Assembly: GCA_937868025.1 (NCBI GenBank)
Contig: CALMLJ010000405.1
Coordinates: 1-13,503, forward strand
DNA from: an uncultured Acidimicrobiaceae bacterium
Lineage (GTDB): Bacteria; Actinomycetota; Acidimicrobiia; Acidimicrobiales; Microtrichaceae
Reading direction: 5' to 3'
Length of the DNA: 13,503 bases
Each line of letters begins with the position of its first letter. The first letter of the stretch is position 1. Of this stretch, positions 1-10,433 are shown one piece after another. A model generated the notes under the pieces. It saw only the letters and a list, made by a program, of their open reading frames with translations. It made no database searches and was not told the DNA's origin. The position numbers were made by a program, and so were the translations under genes.

Positions 1-1745
<1,745 letters not shown>

Positions 1746-1797
1746 CGAACCGGTACTGACGCGTGTTCGCGGGTCGTGCCCGCCGTGAGTGTCCCAC

Positions 1798-1819
1798 CCA
1801 TAGGCGGCGCAGTCTATGG
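1798..1819. repeat. Inverted repeat CCATAG-N10-CTATGG in a divergent promoter region
   Basis: A perfect 6-bp inverted repeat (1798-1803 and 1814-1819) lies in the 189-nt gap between the divergent rmd-like and glycosyltransferase genes. It is AT-richer than its surroundings and palindromic with one-turn spacing, so it could be an operator that controls both directions. A repeat this short may be chance. The rest of the gap shows no other structure I trust. Confidence 0.25.
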
Positions 1820-1887
1820 CCTGGTAACGACCTCGCCGGGACGTCGCCGGTGGCCTGCCGCCACGTGGCCCGGTCGGGGTGGTGCTC

Positions 1888-1893
1888 TACTAT
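1888..1893 (+). promoter_or_regulatory. Candidate -10 element TACTAT for the glycosyltransferase operon
   Basis: TACTAT fits the actinobacterial TANNNT -10 pattern and is an AT-rich island in very GC-rich sequence. It would start transcription near 1900, about 35 nt before the chosen ATG at 1935. No convincing -35 element is visible at 17-18 nt spacing, so this is only a candidate. Confidence 0.3.
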
Positions 1894-1934
1894 GTGCGCT
1901 CGCCGCACCGATCGTTGTGCCGCTCCCCATCCTG

Positions 1935-4900
1935 ATGCCACCTCGCCGCCGCTCCTCCGAGAACTCTGCTGTTCCCACGCGCTCGACCGCCCGTGGTGCC
2001 GGTCCCGGTGCCGGTGAGGACCCCGACGACTGGAGCCCCGATTCCACCCCGTTCGTCGAGGGCTACGACGTCGCACCCGACACCGCAACCGACTCCGTTC
2101 CGGCCCTGGTGGGGGTCGGCGTCCCGGCGGTGGTCGCGGTGGTGGTCACGCGCAACCCCGGTCCGTGGCTCGAGACGATGCTCGAGTCCCTCGCCGCGCA
2201 GGAGTACGCCAACCTCACCACCCTCGTCGTCGACGCGGCGTCGGTGGTCGACCCCACCCAGCGCGTCGCCGACGTCCTCCCGAACGCGTTCGTGAAGCGT
2301 GCCCACGACCCGTCGTTCGCTGCCGCAGCGAACGCCGCGCTCGGTGCGATCGAAGGCGCGTCGTTCTATCTCTTCTGCCACGACGACGTGGAGCTCGGCC
2401 CCGGCACCGTGCAGGCGATGGTCGAGGAAGCCTTCCGGTCGAACGCCGGCATCGTCGGCGCCAAGCTCGTCGACTGGGACGACCCCGAGCACCTCCGCAG
2501 CGTCGGTGGATCGATCGACAAGTTCGGCTTCGCGTGGCCGATCGCCGAGCCGAACGAGCTGGACCAGTCCCAGCACGACGCCGTCCGCGAGGCCTTCGTC
2601 GTCTCGAGTGCCGCCATGCTCGTCCGCTGCGACCTGTTCGCCGACTTGGGCGGGTTCTCGACCGACATCGACGGCTGGGGCGAGGAGCTCGACCTGTGTT
2701 GGCGGGCTCGAATCGCCGGAGGCCGCACCGTCGTCATGCCCGCAGCGGTGGTTCGTCACCGCGAACGAGCGGAACTCGGCGACCCGAGCGGCCGCAGCCC
2801 GCACGTTGCGCTGCGTCACCAGGCTCGCATCATGCTCGCCTGCTACAGCCCGATGCAGCTCCTCCGCATCGCTCCGCAGGCGATCCTGCTCGGCATCGTC
2901 GATCTCTTGAGTTCCCTCGTGCGTGGGCGCGTCGGCGTCGCGGGCGACATCGCCGGGGCGTTCGGCTGGAACCTGCTGCACCTCCCGCGCACCCTCGGCA
3001 TCCGGGGTCGGGTCAAGCGATCCCGGCGCGTCGCCGACGACGAGATCCGCCGCATGCAGATCAAGGGCAGCGTGCGGGTCACGTCGTTCCTGCGCCGCTA
3101 CGCGTCGGGCGATCGATCGATGACCGCCACGCTCGCCGCAGCGGCGCGGGGATTGCCGCGCCACCGCGACGACGACCAGTCCGACGGTTTGTGGCCGTTC
3201 GCGGTGTTCGTCACGAGCGTTGTCGTGTTGCTGGTCGGGTCTCGCACGTTGATCGGGAGCGGCATCCCCGCCGTGCGGGAATTCGTCCCGATCGGTGACC
3301 CCGCCCACCTCCTCTCGGAGTGGTGGTCGGGCTGGCGCACCCCCGGGCTCGGCGCTGCCGACGGGACGCCGACGCTCGCCCTGGTCGCGGGCATCGGCAA
3401 CTGGATCACGTTCGGTTCGGAGGGCTTCGTCCGCACGGTGCTGATCCTCGCCCCGTTGCCCCTCGGCGCCTGGTCGACGTGGCGACTGCTCCGGGGCGCT
3501 GCCTCCCCGGCGGCGCGGGCCGCAGCGCTGCTGGCGTACCTCGTGAACCCGCTGCCCTACAACGCGATCGCCGAGGGCCGTTGGCAGGCGCTCGTGGCCT
3601 ACGGCGCGGCACCTGCGCTCCTCGGCCGGGTCGCCCGGGCCGGGGAATGGGCACCGTTCGACCGTGCCAACCCGGCCCCCGGGTCGACACAACGTCAGAT
3701 CGTGGGCATGGGTCTGCTGCTGGCCGCTGCCACCACGGTCGCTCCCGTCGTGGCGCTCTTCGCGGTCGTCCTGTGCGCGGTGGTCGTCGTCACGATGGCG
3801 GTGACGACGCGGTCGGGCCGTCCGCTCCACGCCGTGGTCGTCACCGCCGGCGCCCTCGCCGTGTCGGCGATGGTCCACCTGCCGTGGACCTTGTCGGTTG
3901 TGACGGCGTCGAACCGCTGGTCCGTGCTGGTCGGCGCCGACCCGGGGCGGCGGACGCCGCTGTCGCTCCGCAGCGCCGTGCTCTTCGACACTGGTTCTCA
4001 CGGGGGCTGGGTCAGCCTCGGCCTCGTGCTCGCGGTCGTGGTGGCCGTCCTGATCTCGACCGGCGACCGCTTCCGGTGGTCGACCGTGTCGGCCGTGCTC
4101 ATCGTGGTGTCGTTCGCCGCCGTCGTCGTCGCCGGGCGCCTCGCCCCGGGGGTGGCGCTCCCCGCGCCGGAGCTGCTGTTGTCGCTCGCGGCGGTCGGGG
4201 TGTCGTTGGCGGTCGCGTTGGGCGTCGAGGCATTCCGCGCCGACGTCGTCGGGGGAGCGTTCGGCGCTCGTCAGCTCCTCTCGGTGATCGCACTCGTCGC
4301 GGTCGTGGTGTCGTCGGTGCCCTTGGTGGTCGACTTCCTCAATGGTCGGTGGCTCGCCCCCAAGAGCGACATCGACGTTGCGCTGGCGCCGATCCGCGAA
4401 CGGTCAGGCGTGCCCTCGGACCGGACGCTGTGGATCGGTGACGCCGACGCACTGTCCACCCAGGGTTGGGAGCTCGCCGATGGCACGAAGTTCGCGCTGA
4501 CCGACGGCGTACGTCCGACCTTCTCGTCGTTGTTCCCGCCGGCCATGGGTCCGGGTGAGCGCCGTCTGCGCGACGTGCTGAACGAGACGACCGACGGTGG
4601 CACCGGTCGACTGGGGGCCGAACTAGCCGAGTTCGGCGTCCGCTACGTCGTGGTGCTCCAGCGCCTGGCCCCGCTGCCCTACGGCCAGACCCGCTTTCCC
4701 ATCGATCCCGAGCTCGACGACCACCTCAACGAGCAGTTCGATCTCGTTCGCGTCGAGGTCGCCCCCGGTCTCGACGTGTTCGAGAACGTGGCGAGTCTGC
4801 CGGTCCGTTCCGTCGTGGAGACGGTGCCCGACGGTCGCGGCGCGGCACAGGCCGAGGCGCTCGTCGCCGCCCGGTCCGAGGTGGCTGCTTGGAAGGCGGA

Positions 4901-5222
4901 CGGCCACGTGCCCGTCTCCTACGACGGCGACGTTCCCTCGGACCGATCGCTGATCGTGCTGTCGACCCGAGACGACGGCTGGAGCCTCGCTGTCGACGGC
5001 GAGTCGGTGGCGCCCGAGCCCGTGCTCGGGTGGGCATCGCGGTACGACGTGCAGGCCGGTGGCCCCGCGGAGCTCGCGTATTCGACGCCTGTGTCACAGG
5101 TCGTCCTCCACCTGATCCAGCTCGCGTTCGTGGCCACCCTGCCCTGGGCACGGCGCCGGCGGATCTCGGAGTTCCGAGTACGGAGTACCCGGTCCCGAGG
5201 GACGGGGACGGTGGAGTCATGA
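1935..5222 (+). CDS. Family 2 glycosyltransferase fused to a polytopic membrane module with outer C-terminal domain
   Basis: A 1095-residue protein. Residues 1-60 are polar and low-complexity. Residues 64-300 form a GT2 (GT-A fold) domain: the first strand VVAVVVTRNPGPWLETML (66-83), the metal/nucleotide-sugar site CHDDVEL (148-154) and WGEELDLCWRAR (248-259), the usual acceptor-side ED motif. Residues 300-350 are amphipathic or hydrophobic. About 418-803 holds many membrane spans and the loop SEWWSGWRTPGLG (461-473), a pattern I associate with large actinobacterial GT-C-like proteins. About 804-1050 looks extracytoplasmic (FGVRYVVVLQR at 900-910, DDGWSLAVDG at 1013-1022), and a last span (1055-1071) is followed by RRRR. 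It probably transfers sugar from an activated donor to a lipid or envelope glycan; donor and acceptor are unknown. Start: ATG 1935 precedes the polar leader; in-frame GTG 1917 is possible, and reading further upstream would overlap the rmd-like gene. It overlaps the next gene by 4 nt (ATGA). Confidence 0.85.
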   Translation: MPPRRRSSENSAVPTRSTARGAGPGAGEDPDDWSPDSTPFVEGYDVAPDTATDSVPALVGVGVPAVVAVVVTRNPGPWLETMLESLAAQEYANLTTLVVDAASVVDPTQRVADVLPNAFVKRAHDPSFAAAANAALGAIEGASFYLFCHDDVELGPGTVQAMVEEAFRSNAGIVGAKLVDWDDPEHLRSVGGSIDKFGFAWPIAEPNELDQSQHDAVREAFVVSSAAMLVRCDLFADLGGFSTDIDGWGEELDLCWRARIAGGRTVVMPAAVVRHRERAELGDPSGRSPHVALRHQARIMLACYSPMQLLRIAPQAILLGIVDLLSSLVRGRVGVAGDIAGAFGWNLLHLPRTLGIRGRVKRSRRVADDEIRRMQIKGSVRVTSFLRRYASGDRSMTATLAAAARGLPRHRDDDQSDGLWPFAVFVTSVVVLLVGSRTLIGSGIPAVREFVPIGDPAHLLSEWWSGWRTPGLGAADGTPTLALVAGIGNWITFGSEGFVRTVLILAPLPLGAWSTWRLLRGAASPAARAAALLAYLVNPLPYNAIAEGRWQALVAYGAAPALLGRVARAGEWAPFDRANPAPGSTQRQIVGMGLLLAAATTVAPVVALFAVVLCAVVVVTMAVTTRSGRPLHAVVVTAGALAVSAMVHLPWTLSVVTASNRWSVLVGADPGRRTPLSLRSAVLFDTGSHGGWVSLGLVLAVVVAVLISTGDRFRWSTVSAVLIVVSFAAVVVAGRLAPGVALPAPELLLSLAAVGVSLAVALGVEAFRADVVGGAFGARQLLSVIALVAVVVSSVPLVVDFLNGRWLAPKSDIDVALAPIRERSGVPSDRTLWIGDADALSTQGWELADGTKFALTDGVRPTFSSLFPPAMGPGERRLRDVLNETTDGGTGRLGAELAEFGVRYVVVLQRLAPLPYGQTRFPIDPELDDHLNEQFDLVRVEVAPGLDVFENVASLPVRSVVETVPDGRGAAQAEALVAARSEVAAWKADGHVPVSYDGDVPSDRSLIVLSTRDDGWSLAVDGESVAPEPVLGWASRYDVQAGGPAELAYSTPVSQVVLHLIQLAFVATLPWARRRRISEFRVRSTRSRGTGTVES

Positions 5223-6697
5223 TCCGACGCGTCGGACTCGTGGTCGTCCTGGGTCTCGTGGTGCTCGGCTTGTTCCGACTCGACGATCCTCACGCGACCC
5301 CGTCGCCCGAGCCGTCACCGGTCGTCGGCGACATCGTCGACGACGATGCGGGTACCACCACGTGGTACTGCGCCGCGGCCCCCGAGGCAGCCGAGGGCGC
5401 AGAGCACCAGATCGTCATCACCGCGCTGACCGACGACGTCACGGCGCGGATCACCGGCTACGGGCCCGACACCGGGTCGGCGGTCGCGGTCTCGACGCCG
5501 GTCGCTGCACGTTCGGTGCACGTCGTGTCCTTGGCCGAGGTGGGCCCCGGCCTCGGCGGCGCCACGGTCGAGATCGAGGGTGGTCCGGCGACGGTCGCCC
5601 ATCGGTTGATCGGCAGCGGGGTCGAGGATCAGTCCGAGTGCACCGACGAGGCGTCCGACCGCTGGTACTTCGCGTCGGCCAACACCGAGCTGGGCGCGGG
5701 CGAGGTCGACTCCACGCCCCGACTGTGGTTGCTCAACCCGTTCCCGACCGATGCCAGCGTCGATGTGCGGGTCACGTTCGACAACAGCGTCCGCATCCCG
5801 TCCAAGCTCCGGGGCATCATCGTGCCGGCCGGGAGTTCGCGGATGGTCGATCTCAACGAACCCGTGCCCCGTCGGGCCCAGTTCGCCTTCAGCGTCGAGG
5901 CCCGTGGCGGTCGGGTGGTCGCCGAGCTGGCACAGACGGTGCCGGGCCGAGGTCTTCGGGTCCAGCCGGGTGTACCCACGACGGCGGCGTCCTGGATCCT
6001 GGCCGACTCGTTCGGGGGCGCCAACGTGACCGATCAGGTGCACGTCTACAACCCGTCGTCGAGCCCGGTCGTCGCCATGGTGTCGGTGATCCCCAACCAG
6101 GTCGACCCGGCGTCGTTCCCCGAGCCGTTCGTGCTCGAGATCCCGGCCCGACGCTTCGGCACGGTCGATCTCGGGGTCGAGGCCCGGGTCCCGCCCGACT
6201 CACTGCGTTGGATTCGCGTCGACACGGTCGACGGCCCCGGTGTGGTCGTCACGCAGGTCGAGACGATCACCGGTGCCGGCGGCGACGGCACCACGGGTAC
6301 CCGGCCCGCGGTCGCGGGCGGGCTCGGTTCGTCGGCGGGAGCGTCGGCTCAGGCGACGCGGTGGTACGTGCCGTTCCTCACCCCGGCGACCGACAGTCAG
6401 CCGACGGTGGTGGTCGCCAACCCGTCCACCGACGCCATCTCGGTGGTGACGCTGTCGTCGCTCGTCGGCGGCACGGAGACCATCATTGCCGACAAGATCG
6501 AGATCGCTCCCCAACAGTCCCTCCCGATCGACGTGAGCGCCGCGACCTCGGCCGGATCGATCGGTGTGGTGGTGTCGTCGTCGACACCTGTTGTGGTGTC
6601 CGGTCGGACTACCTCGACGGCGCGGGCCGAGATCTCGTTCGTGCCGGCCATCCCGGACGCGGCGAAGGTGTCGGCCCTCCCGCCCCTCGGAGGCTGA
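5219..6697 (+). CDS. DUF5719-like anchored extracytoplasmic protein with internal repeats
   Basis: A 492-residue protein of unknown biochemical role. Seen: an MIRR start, one hydrophobic segment (about 5-19), then a Pro/Ser/Asp-rich linker (22-45). With positive charge before the segment and acidic residues after it, the bulk should face outside, as a signal anchor or uncleaved signal peptide; no lipobox cysteine is visible. The rest is beta-rich with repeated modules: TWYCAAAP (48-55), RWYFASANT (148-156) with LLNPFPTDASVDVRV, SWILADSF (258-265) with VHVYNPSSSPVV, and RWYVPFLTP (381-389) with VVVANPSTDAISVV. Each pairs an aromatic W-(Y/I/F) strand with an NP-turn strand. Only two cysteines occur, C51 and C141, which could form a disulfide. 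The ATG start overlaps the glycosyltransferase stop (ATGA), so translation is probably coupled. From memory, DUF5719 proteins sit next to large GT2 genes in actinobacteria, which suggests an accessory to the same glycan step. Confidence 0.75.
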   Translation: MIRRVGLVVVLGLVVLGLFRLDDPHATPSPEPSPVVGDIVDDDAGTTTWYCAAAPEAAEGAEHQIVITALTDDVTARITGYGPDTGSAVAVSTPVAARSVHVVSLAEVGPGLGGATVEIEGGPATVAHRLIGSGVEDQSECTDEASDRWYFASANTELGAGEVDSTPRLWLLNPFPTDASVDVRVTFDNSVRIPSKLRGIIVPAGSSRMVDLNEPVPRRAQFAFSVEARGGRVVAELAQTVPGRGLRVQPGVPTTAASWILADSFGGANVTDQVHVYNPSSSPVVAMVSVIPNQVDPASFPEPFVLEIPARRFGTVDLGVEARVPPDSLRWIRVDTVDGPGVVVTQVETITGAGGDGTTGTRPAVAGGLGSSAGASAQATRWYVPFLTPATDSQPTVVVANPSTDAISVVTLSSLVGGTETIIADKIEIAPQQSLPIDVSAATSAGSIGVVVSSSTPVVVSGRTTSTARAEISFVPAIPDAAKVSALPPLGG

Positions 6698-6699
6698 CG

Positions 6700-7146
6700 G
6701 TGGAGCGCCTGCTGATCGTGCTTCCGCTGGTGGTCGTCGCCGTTGCGGTCGCGTTCGTGGTGCAGCGGCGTCGGCCCGACGCTCCGTCCCAATCAGTCGA
6801 GCACGTTGCCCCGGCGCAGCTCGATCGCGCCGACTTCGATCGACCCGAGGCGCCCTGGCTCGTGGTGACCTTCACCTCGGCGACCTGTGACACGTGCGCC
6901 GACGTCGCCGCCAAGGCGGCGGTCCTGGCCTCGGACTCGGTCGCGACCGTCGAGGTCGTCTACCAGACCGACCGCGAGCTGCACGACCGGTACCACGTCA
7001 CTGCGGTCCCGACCCTGGTGATCGCCGACGCCGACGGCGTGGTGCAGCGCTCGTTCATCGGGGCGACGACGGCGACCCATCTGTGGGCAGCGCTGGCCGA
7101 GCTGCGCGAGCCGGGCTCGGTCCCGCCGGGTTGCGGCGGCCACTGA
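6700..7146 (+). CDS. Membrane-anchored thioredoxin-like protein
   Basis: A 148-residue protein with an N-terminal membrane segment (about 4-21) followed by QRRR and a thioredoxin fold. Seen: the strand WLVVTFTSATCDTC with redox CxxC C63-D-T-C66, the helix after it, VEVVYQTD (84-91), the cis-proline strand VTAVPTLVIADADG (P104) and a terminal helix. A third cysteine is near the end (C145, PPGCGGH). It could reduce, oxidise or shuffle disulfides in neighbouring proteins. Orientation is uncertain: arginines just after the span favour a cytoplasmic thioredoxin domain by the positive-inside rule, whereas TlpA/ResA-type anchored thioredoxins face outward. The GTG at 6700 is 2 nt past the upstream stop, which fits a translationally coupled operon, and gives a clean membrane segment at the N-terminus. 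The CDT linker differs from the CGPC of classical thioredoxin, so redox potential cannot be guessed. The fold is firm; the partner is inference. Confidence 0.8.
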   Translation: MERLLIVLPLVVVAVAVAFVVQRRRPDAPSQSVEHVAPAQLDRADFDRPEAPWLVVTFTSATCDTCADVAAKAAVLASDSVATVEVVYQTDRELHDRYHVTAVPTLVIADADGVVQRSFIGATTATHLWAALAELREPGSVPPGCGGH

Positions 7147-7198
7147 CGGCCGACACTGATGGCGGCCACTGACGGCGACACCGACGGCCGAGGCCATC
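7135..7198. repeat. Degenerate 13-bp tandem repeat, about five units
   Basis: Units GGCGGCCACTGAC, GGCCGACACTGAT, GGCGGCCACTGAC, GGCGACACCGAC and GGCCGAGGCCATC run head to tail from inside the last codons of the thioredoxin-like gene, across its stop, to near the ftsH stop. Units one and three are identical, and the flanking GGC makes a 16-bp exact direct repeat (7135-7150 and 7161-7176). The fourth unit is 12 nt. It looks like slippage duplication in a non-coding gap. Confidence 0.6.
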
Positions 7199-7200
7199 AG
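7156..7200. terminator. Possible two-way terminator hairpin between convergent genes
   Basis: An 8-bp perfect inverted repeat, CTGATGGC (7156-7163) and GCCATCAG (7193-7200), flanks a GC-rich loop. GGCC at 7164-7167 and GGCC at 7186-7189 can extend the stem after a 3-nt bulge. It lies in the 61-nt gap between the convergent thioredoxin-like and ftsH stops, where a shared terminator is expected. There is no T-tract on either side, so it would be atypical, and the tandem repeat may explain part of the symmetry. Confidence 0.4.
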
Positions 7201-7207
7201 GAGGCGG

Positions 7208-9217
<2,010 letters not shown>

Positions 9218-9223
9218 CCGCAC

Positions 9224-9229
9224 AGCCTA
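9224..9229 (-). promoter_or_regulatory. Candidate -10 element TAGGCT for a leaderless ftsH transcript
   Basis: On the minus strand TAGGCT (TANNNT pattern) ends 6 nt before the ftsH ATG, so transcription would start at or next to the A of the start codon. Leaderless mRNAs are common in actinobacteria, and no clear ribosome binding site is seen. No good -35 box is visible. Confidence 0.3.
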
Positions 9230-9305
9230 GAAGGGATGTCGGACCTTCCGTACTCGGGTTCGCGGCCTCAGGTCCGCCATGCGCGAAAATCACCCGTCCG
9301 GCGGC

Positions 9306-9311
9306 TACCGT
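9306..9311 (+). promoter_or_regulatory. Candidate -10 element TACCGT for the DUF3499-like/CPBP pair
   Basis: TACCGT fits TANNNT and lies 9 nt before the ATG at 9321, so the transcript would begin only a few nucleotides before, or at, the start codon. There is no clear -35 box or Shine-Dalgarno sequence. It mirrors the candidate ftsH element on the other strand of the same 103-nt divergent gap. Confidence 0.25.
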
Positions 9312-9320
9312 CGAGCGGCG

Positions 9321-9554
9321 ATGAGCAGGATCTGCGCCCGACCAGGTTGTCCGCGACACGCTGTAGCGACTCTCAGCTACGCCTACTCCGATGGTGTCGT
9401 GTGGGTCGAGGACCTCGCGGCCGAGGCGCACCCGATGGTGCACGACCTGTGCGCCCACCACGCCGACCACCTCAGCGTGCCGCGGGGATGGGAGTGTCGT
9501 GACGTGCGCGCCGTGGCCACCATCGGCACCGGTGCGCGGCGCCTCTCGGCCTAG
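9321..9554 (+). CDS. DUF3499-like small cysteine/histidine protein
   Basis: A 77-residue protein of unknown function. It begins MSRICARPGC and carries PRHAVATLSYAYSDGVVWV (11-29), then DLCAHHADHLSVPRGWEC (42-59). The arrangement C5-x4-C10, C44-x2-H47 and C59 suggests a bound metal, and the pattern of RPGC, AVATL, YSD, DLCxxH and PRGWE matches what I remember of DUF3499 (for example the mycobacterial member near manB and whiB2). The family is usually longer, 100 or more residues, so this copy is short at the C-terminus. The ATG at 9321 aligns with the family start; an in-frame ATG at 9279 would add 14 residues with no family resemblance. It abuts the next gene directly (TAG then GTG). In other actinobacteria DUF3499 sits near mannose-sugar genes, which fits the envelope theme here. 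Confidence 0.8.
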   Translation: MSRICARPGCPRHAVATLSYAYSDGVVWVEDLAAEAHPMVHDLCAHHADHLSVPRGWECRDVRAVATIGTGARRLSA

Positions 9555-10280
9555 GTGCGGGTGAACGTCCGGAAGGTCCTCGAACCGGGCCCGACGGTCT
9601 GGTGGGGCTGGCGCGAAGCAATGGCGGTGGTGCTCGGCGCCCACGTCGTCCTGATCTTCGCGGGTGGCATCCTGGTCGGCTCCCGGGGTTCGGGTGGGGA
9701 TCCGGTCCCCATCGCGTGGCAGTTCGGTGCGACGGTGCCGTTCTGGCTTGCTGCGATCGGGGGCTCGTGGTGGCTCGGACACCGGAGCGACGAGGGGGTG
9801 CGCGTCTCGCTCGGACTGTTCCTCCGGCCGATCGACCTCGTCATCGGTGCGGTCACCGGTGTGGCGATGCAACTCGTCGTGATCCCGGTCGTGTACCGCC
9901 TCATCGTGCTCCCGCTGTCGAACTCGACGATGGAGGATCTGGAGCGTCCGGCGAAGGAACTCGTGAACGCCAGCACCGGCGCGGTCGCCACCGTGTTGTT
10001 CGTCCTCATGACGTGTGTGTGCGCTCCCGTGGCCGAAGAGGTCCTGTACCGCGCCGTGCTGCAACGGGGGGCGGGTCGCGAGAGCGCGATCGTCGGCATT
10101 GCAGCGGCGGCGGTGGTCTTCGGGTTCGCCCACTTCCAGCCGCTCCAACTGATCGGCCTCGTCCTGTTCGGAGCCTCCTCGGGGTTCCTCGTGTGGCGGA
10201 CCGGGCGTCTCGGCCCCGGTGTGGTGGCGCACATCGCCTTCAACACGGCGACGGTCGTCACCCTCCTCGCGAACCGCTGA
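9555..10280 (+). CDS. CPBP-family (Abi/Rce1-like) intramembrane metalloprotease
   Basis: A 241-residue polytopic membrane protein. Seen: the three family motifs in order, EEVLYR (E161, E162, R166), FGFAH (F189, H193) and HIAFN (H226, N230), carried on hydrophobic segments. Earlier spans lie at about 22-42, 58-75 and 93-119. The glutamates and histidines are the presumed metal/catalytic site of the CPBP superfamily, which includes the prenyl-protein protease Rce1 and bacterial bacteriocin-immunity proteins; the bacterial substrate is rarely known. The GTG at 9555 follows directly after the upstream stop with no spacer and no visible ribosome site, so initiation probably relies on coupling; GTG 9561 or ATG 9621 are alternatives, and the latter would still keep the core. 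Nothing marks it as a bacteriocin system; a role in envelope protein processing is only a guess. Confidence 0.88.
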   Translation: MRVNVRKVLEPGPTVWWGWREAMAVVLGAHVVLIFAGGILVGSRGSGGDPVPIAWQFGATVPFWLAAIGGSWWLGHRSDEGVRVSLGLFLRPIDLVIGAVTGVAMQLVVIPVVYRLIVLPLSNSTMEDLERPAKELVNASTGAVATVLFVLMTCVCAPVAEEVLYRAVLQRGAGRESAIVGIAAAAVVFGFAHFQPLQLIGLVLFGASSGFLVWRTGRLGPGVVAHIAFNTATVVTLLANR

Positions 10281-10420
10281 GGCCGTCGGCCGGGGTGGGA
10301 ATGGGCCATCCGGTCCGCCATCCAGGTTGTGAGGGCATCGCCTTAGTTCGTCCGGACCATTCTCGGCCGCCACCCTCATCGCGGGTGCCCGATCGTCGAT
10401 CAGAAGGGGCCCACGAGGTG

Positions 10421-10426
10421 AAAGGA
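10421..10426 (+). promoter_or_regulatory. Ribosome binding site AAAGGA
   Basis: AAAGGA, inside the purine-rich run GAGGTGAAAGGA, lies 7 nt before the ATG at 10434. It is the clearest Shine-Dalgarno sequence in the window and fixes the start of the small zinc-ribbon gene. The 140 nt before it, back to the CPBP stop, hold no convincing promoter. Confidence 0.75.
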
Positions 10427-10433
10427 ATCACCG

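Noticed and set aside
1890..4001. 703-codon minus-strand open frame
   Set aside because: It covers the GT2 domain in antisense, is low-complexity in R, G and D, and has no domain signal.
7135..7200. CRISPR-like array
   Set aside because: Units are 12-13 nt, contiguous with no spacers, and degenerate; this is a simple tandem repeat.
9555..10280. CPBP gene as a bacteriocin-immunity or phage-defence gene
   Set aside because: No bacteriocin, toxin or defence partner is nearby; the neighbours are envelope and unknown-function genes.
10312..10358. GGTCCG/CGGACC inverted pair as a terminator after the CPBP gene
   Set aside because: Only 6 bp with a 35-nt loop and no T-run; too weak to call a terminator, though kept as a possible shared motif.
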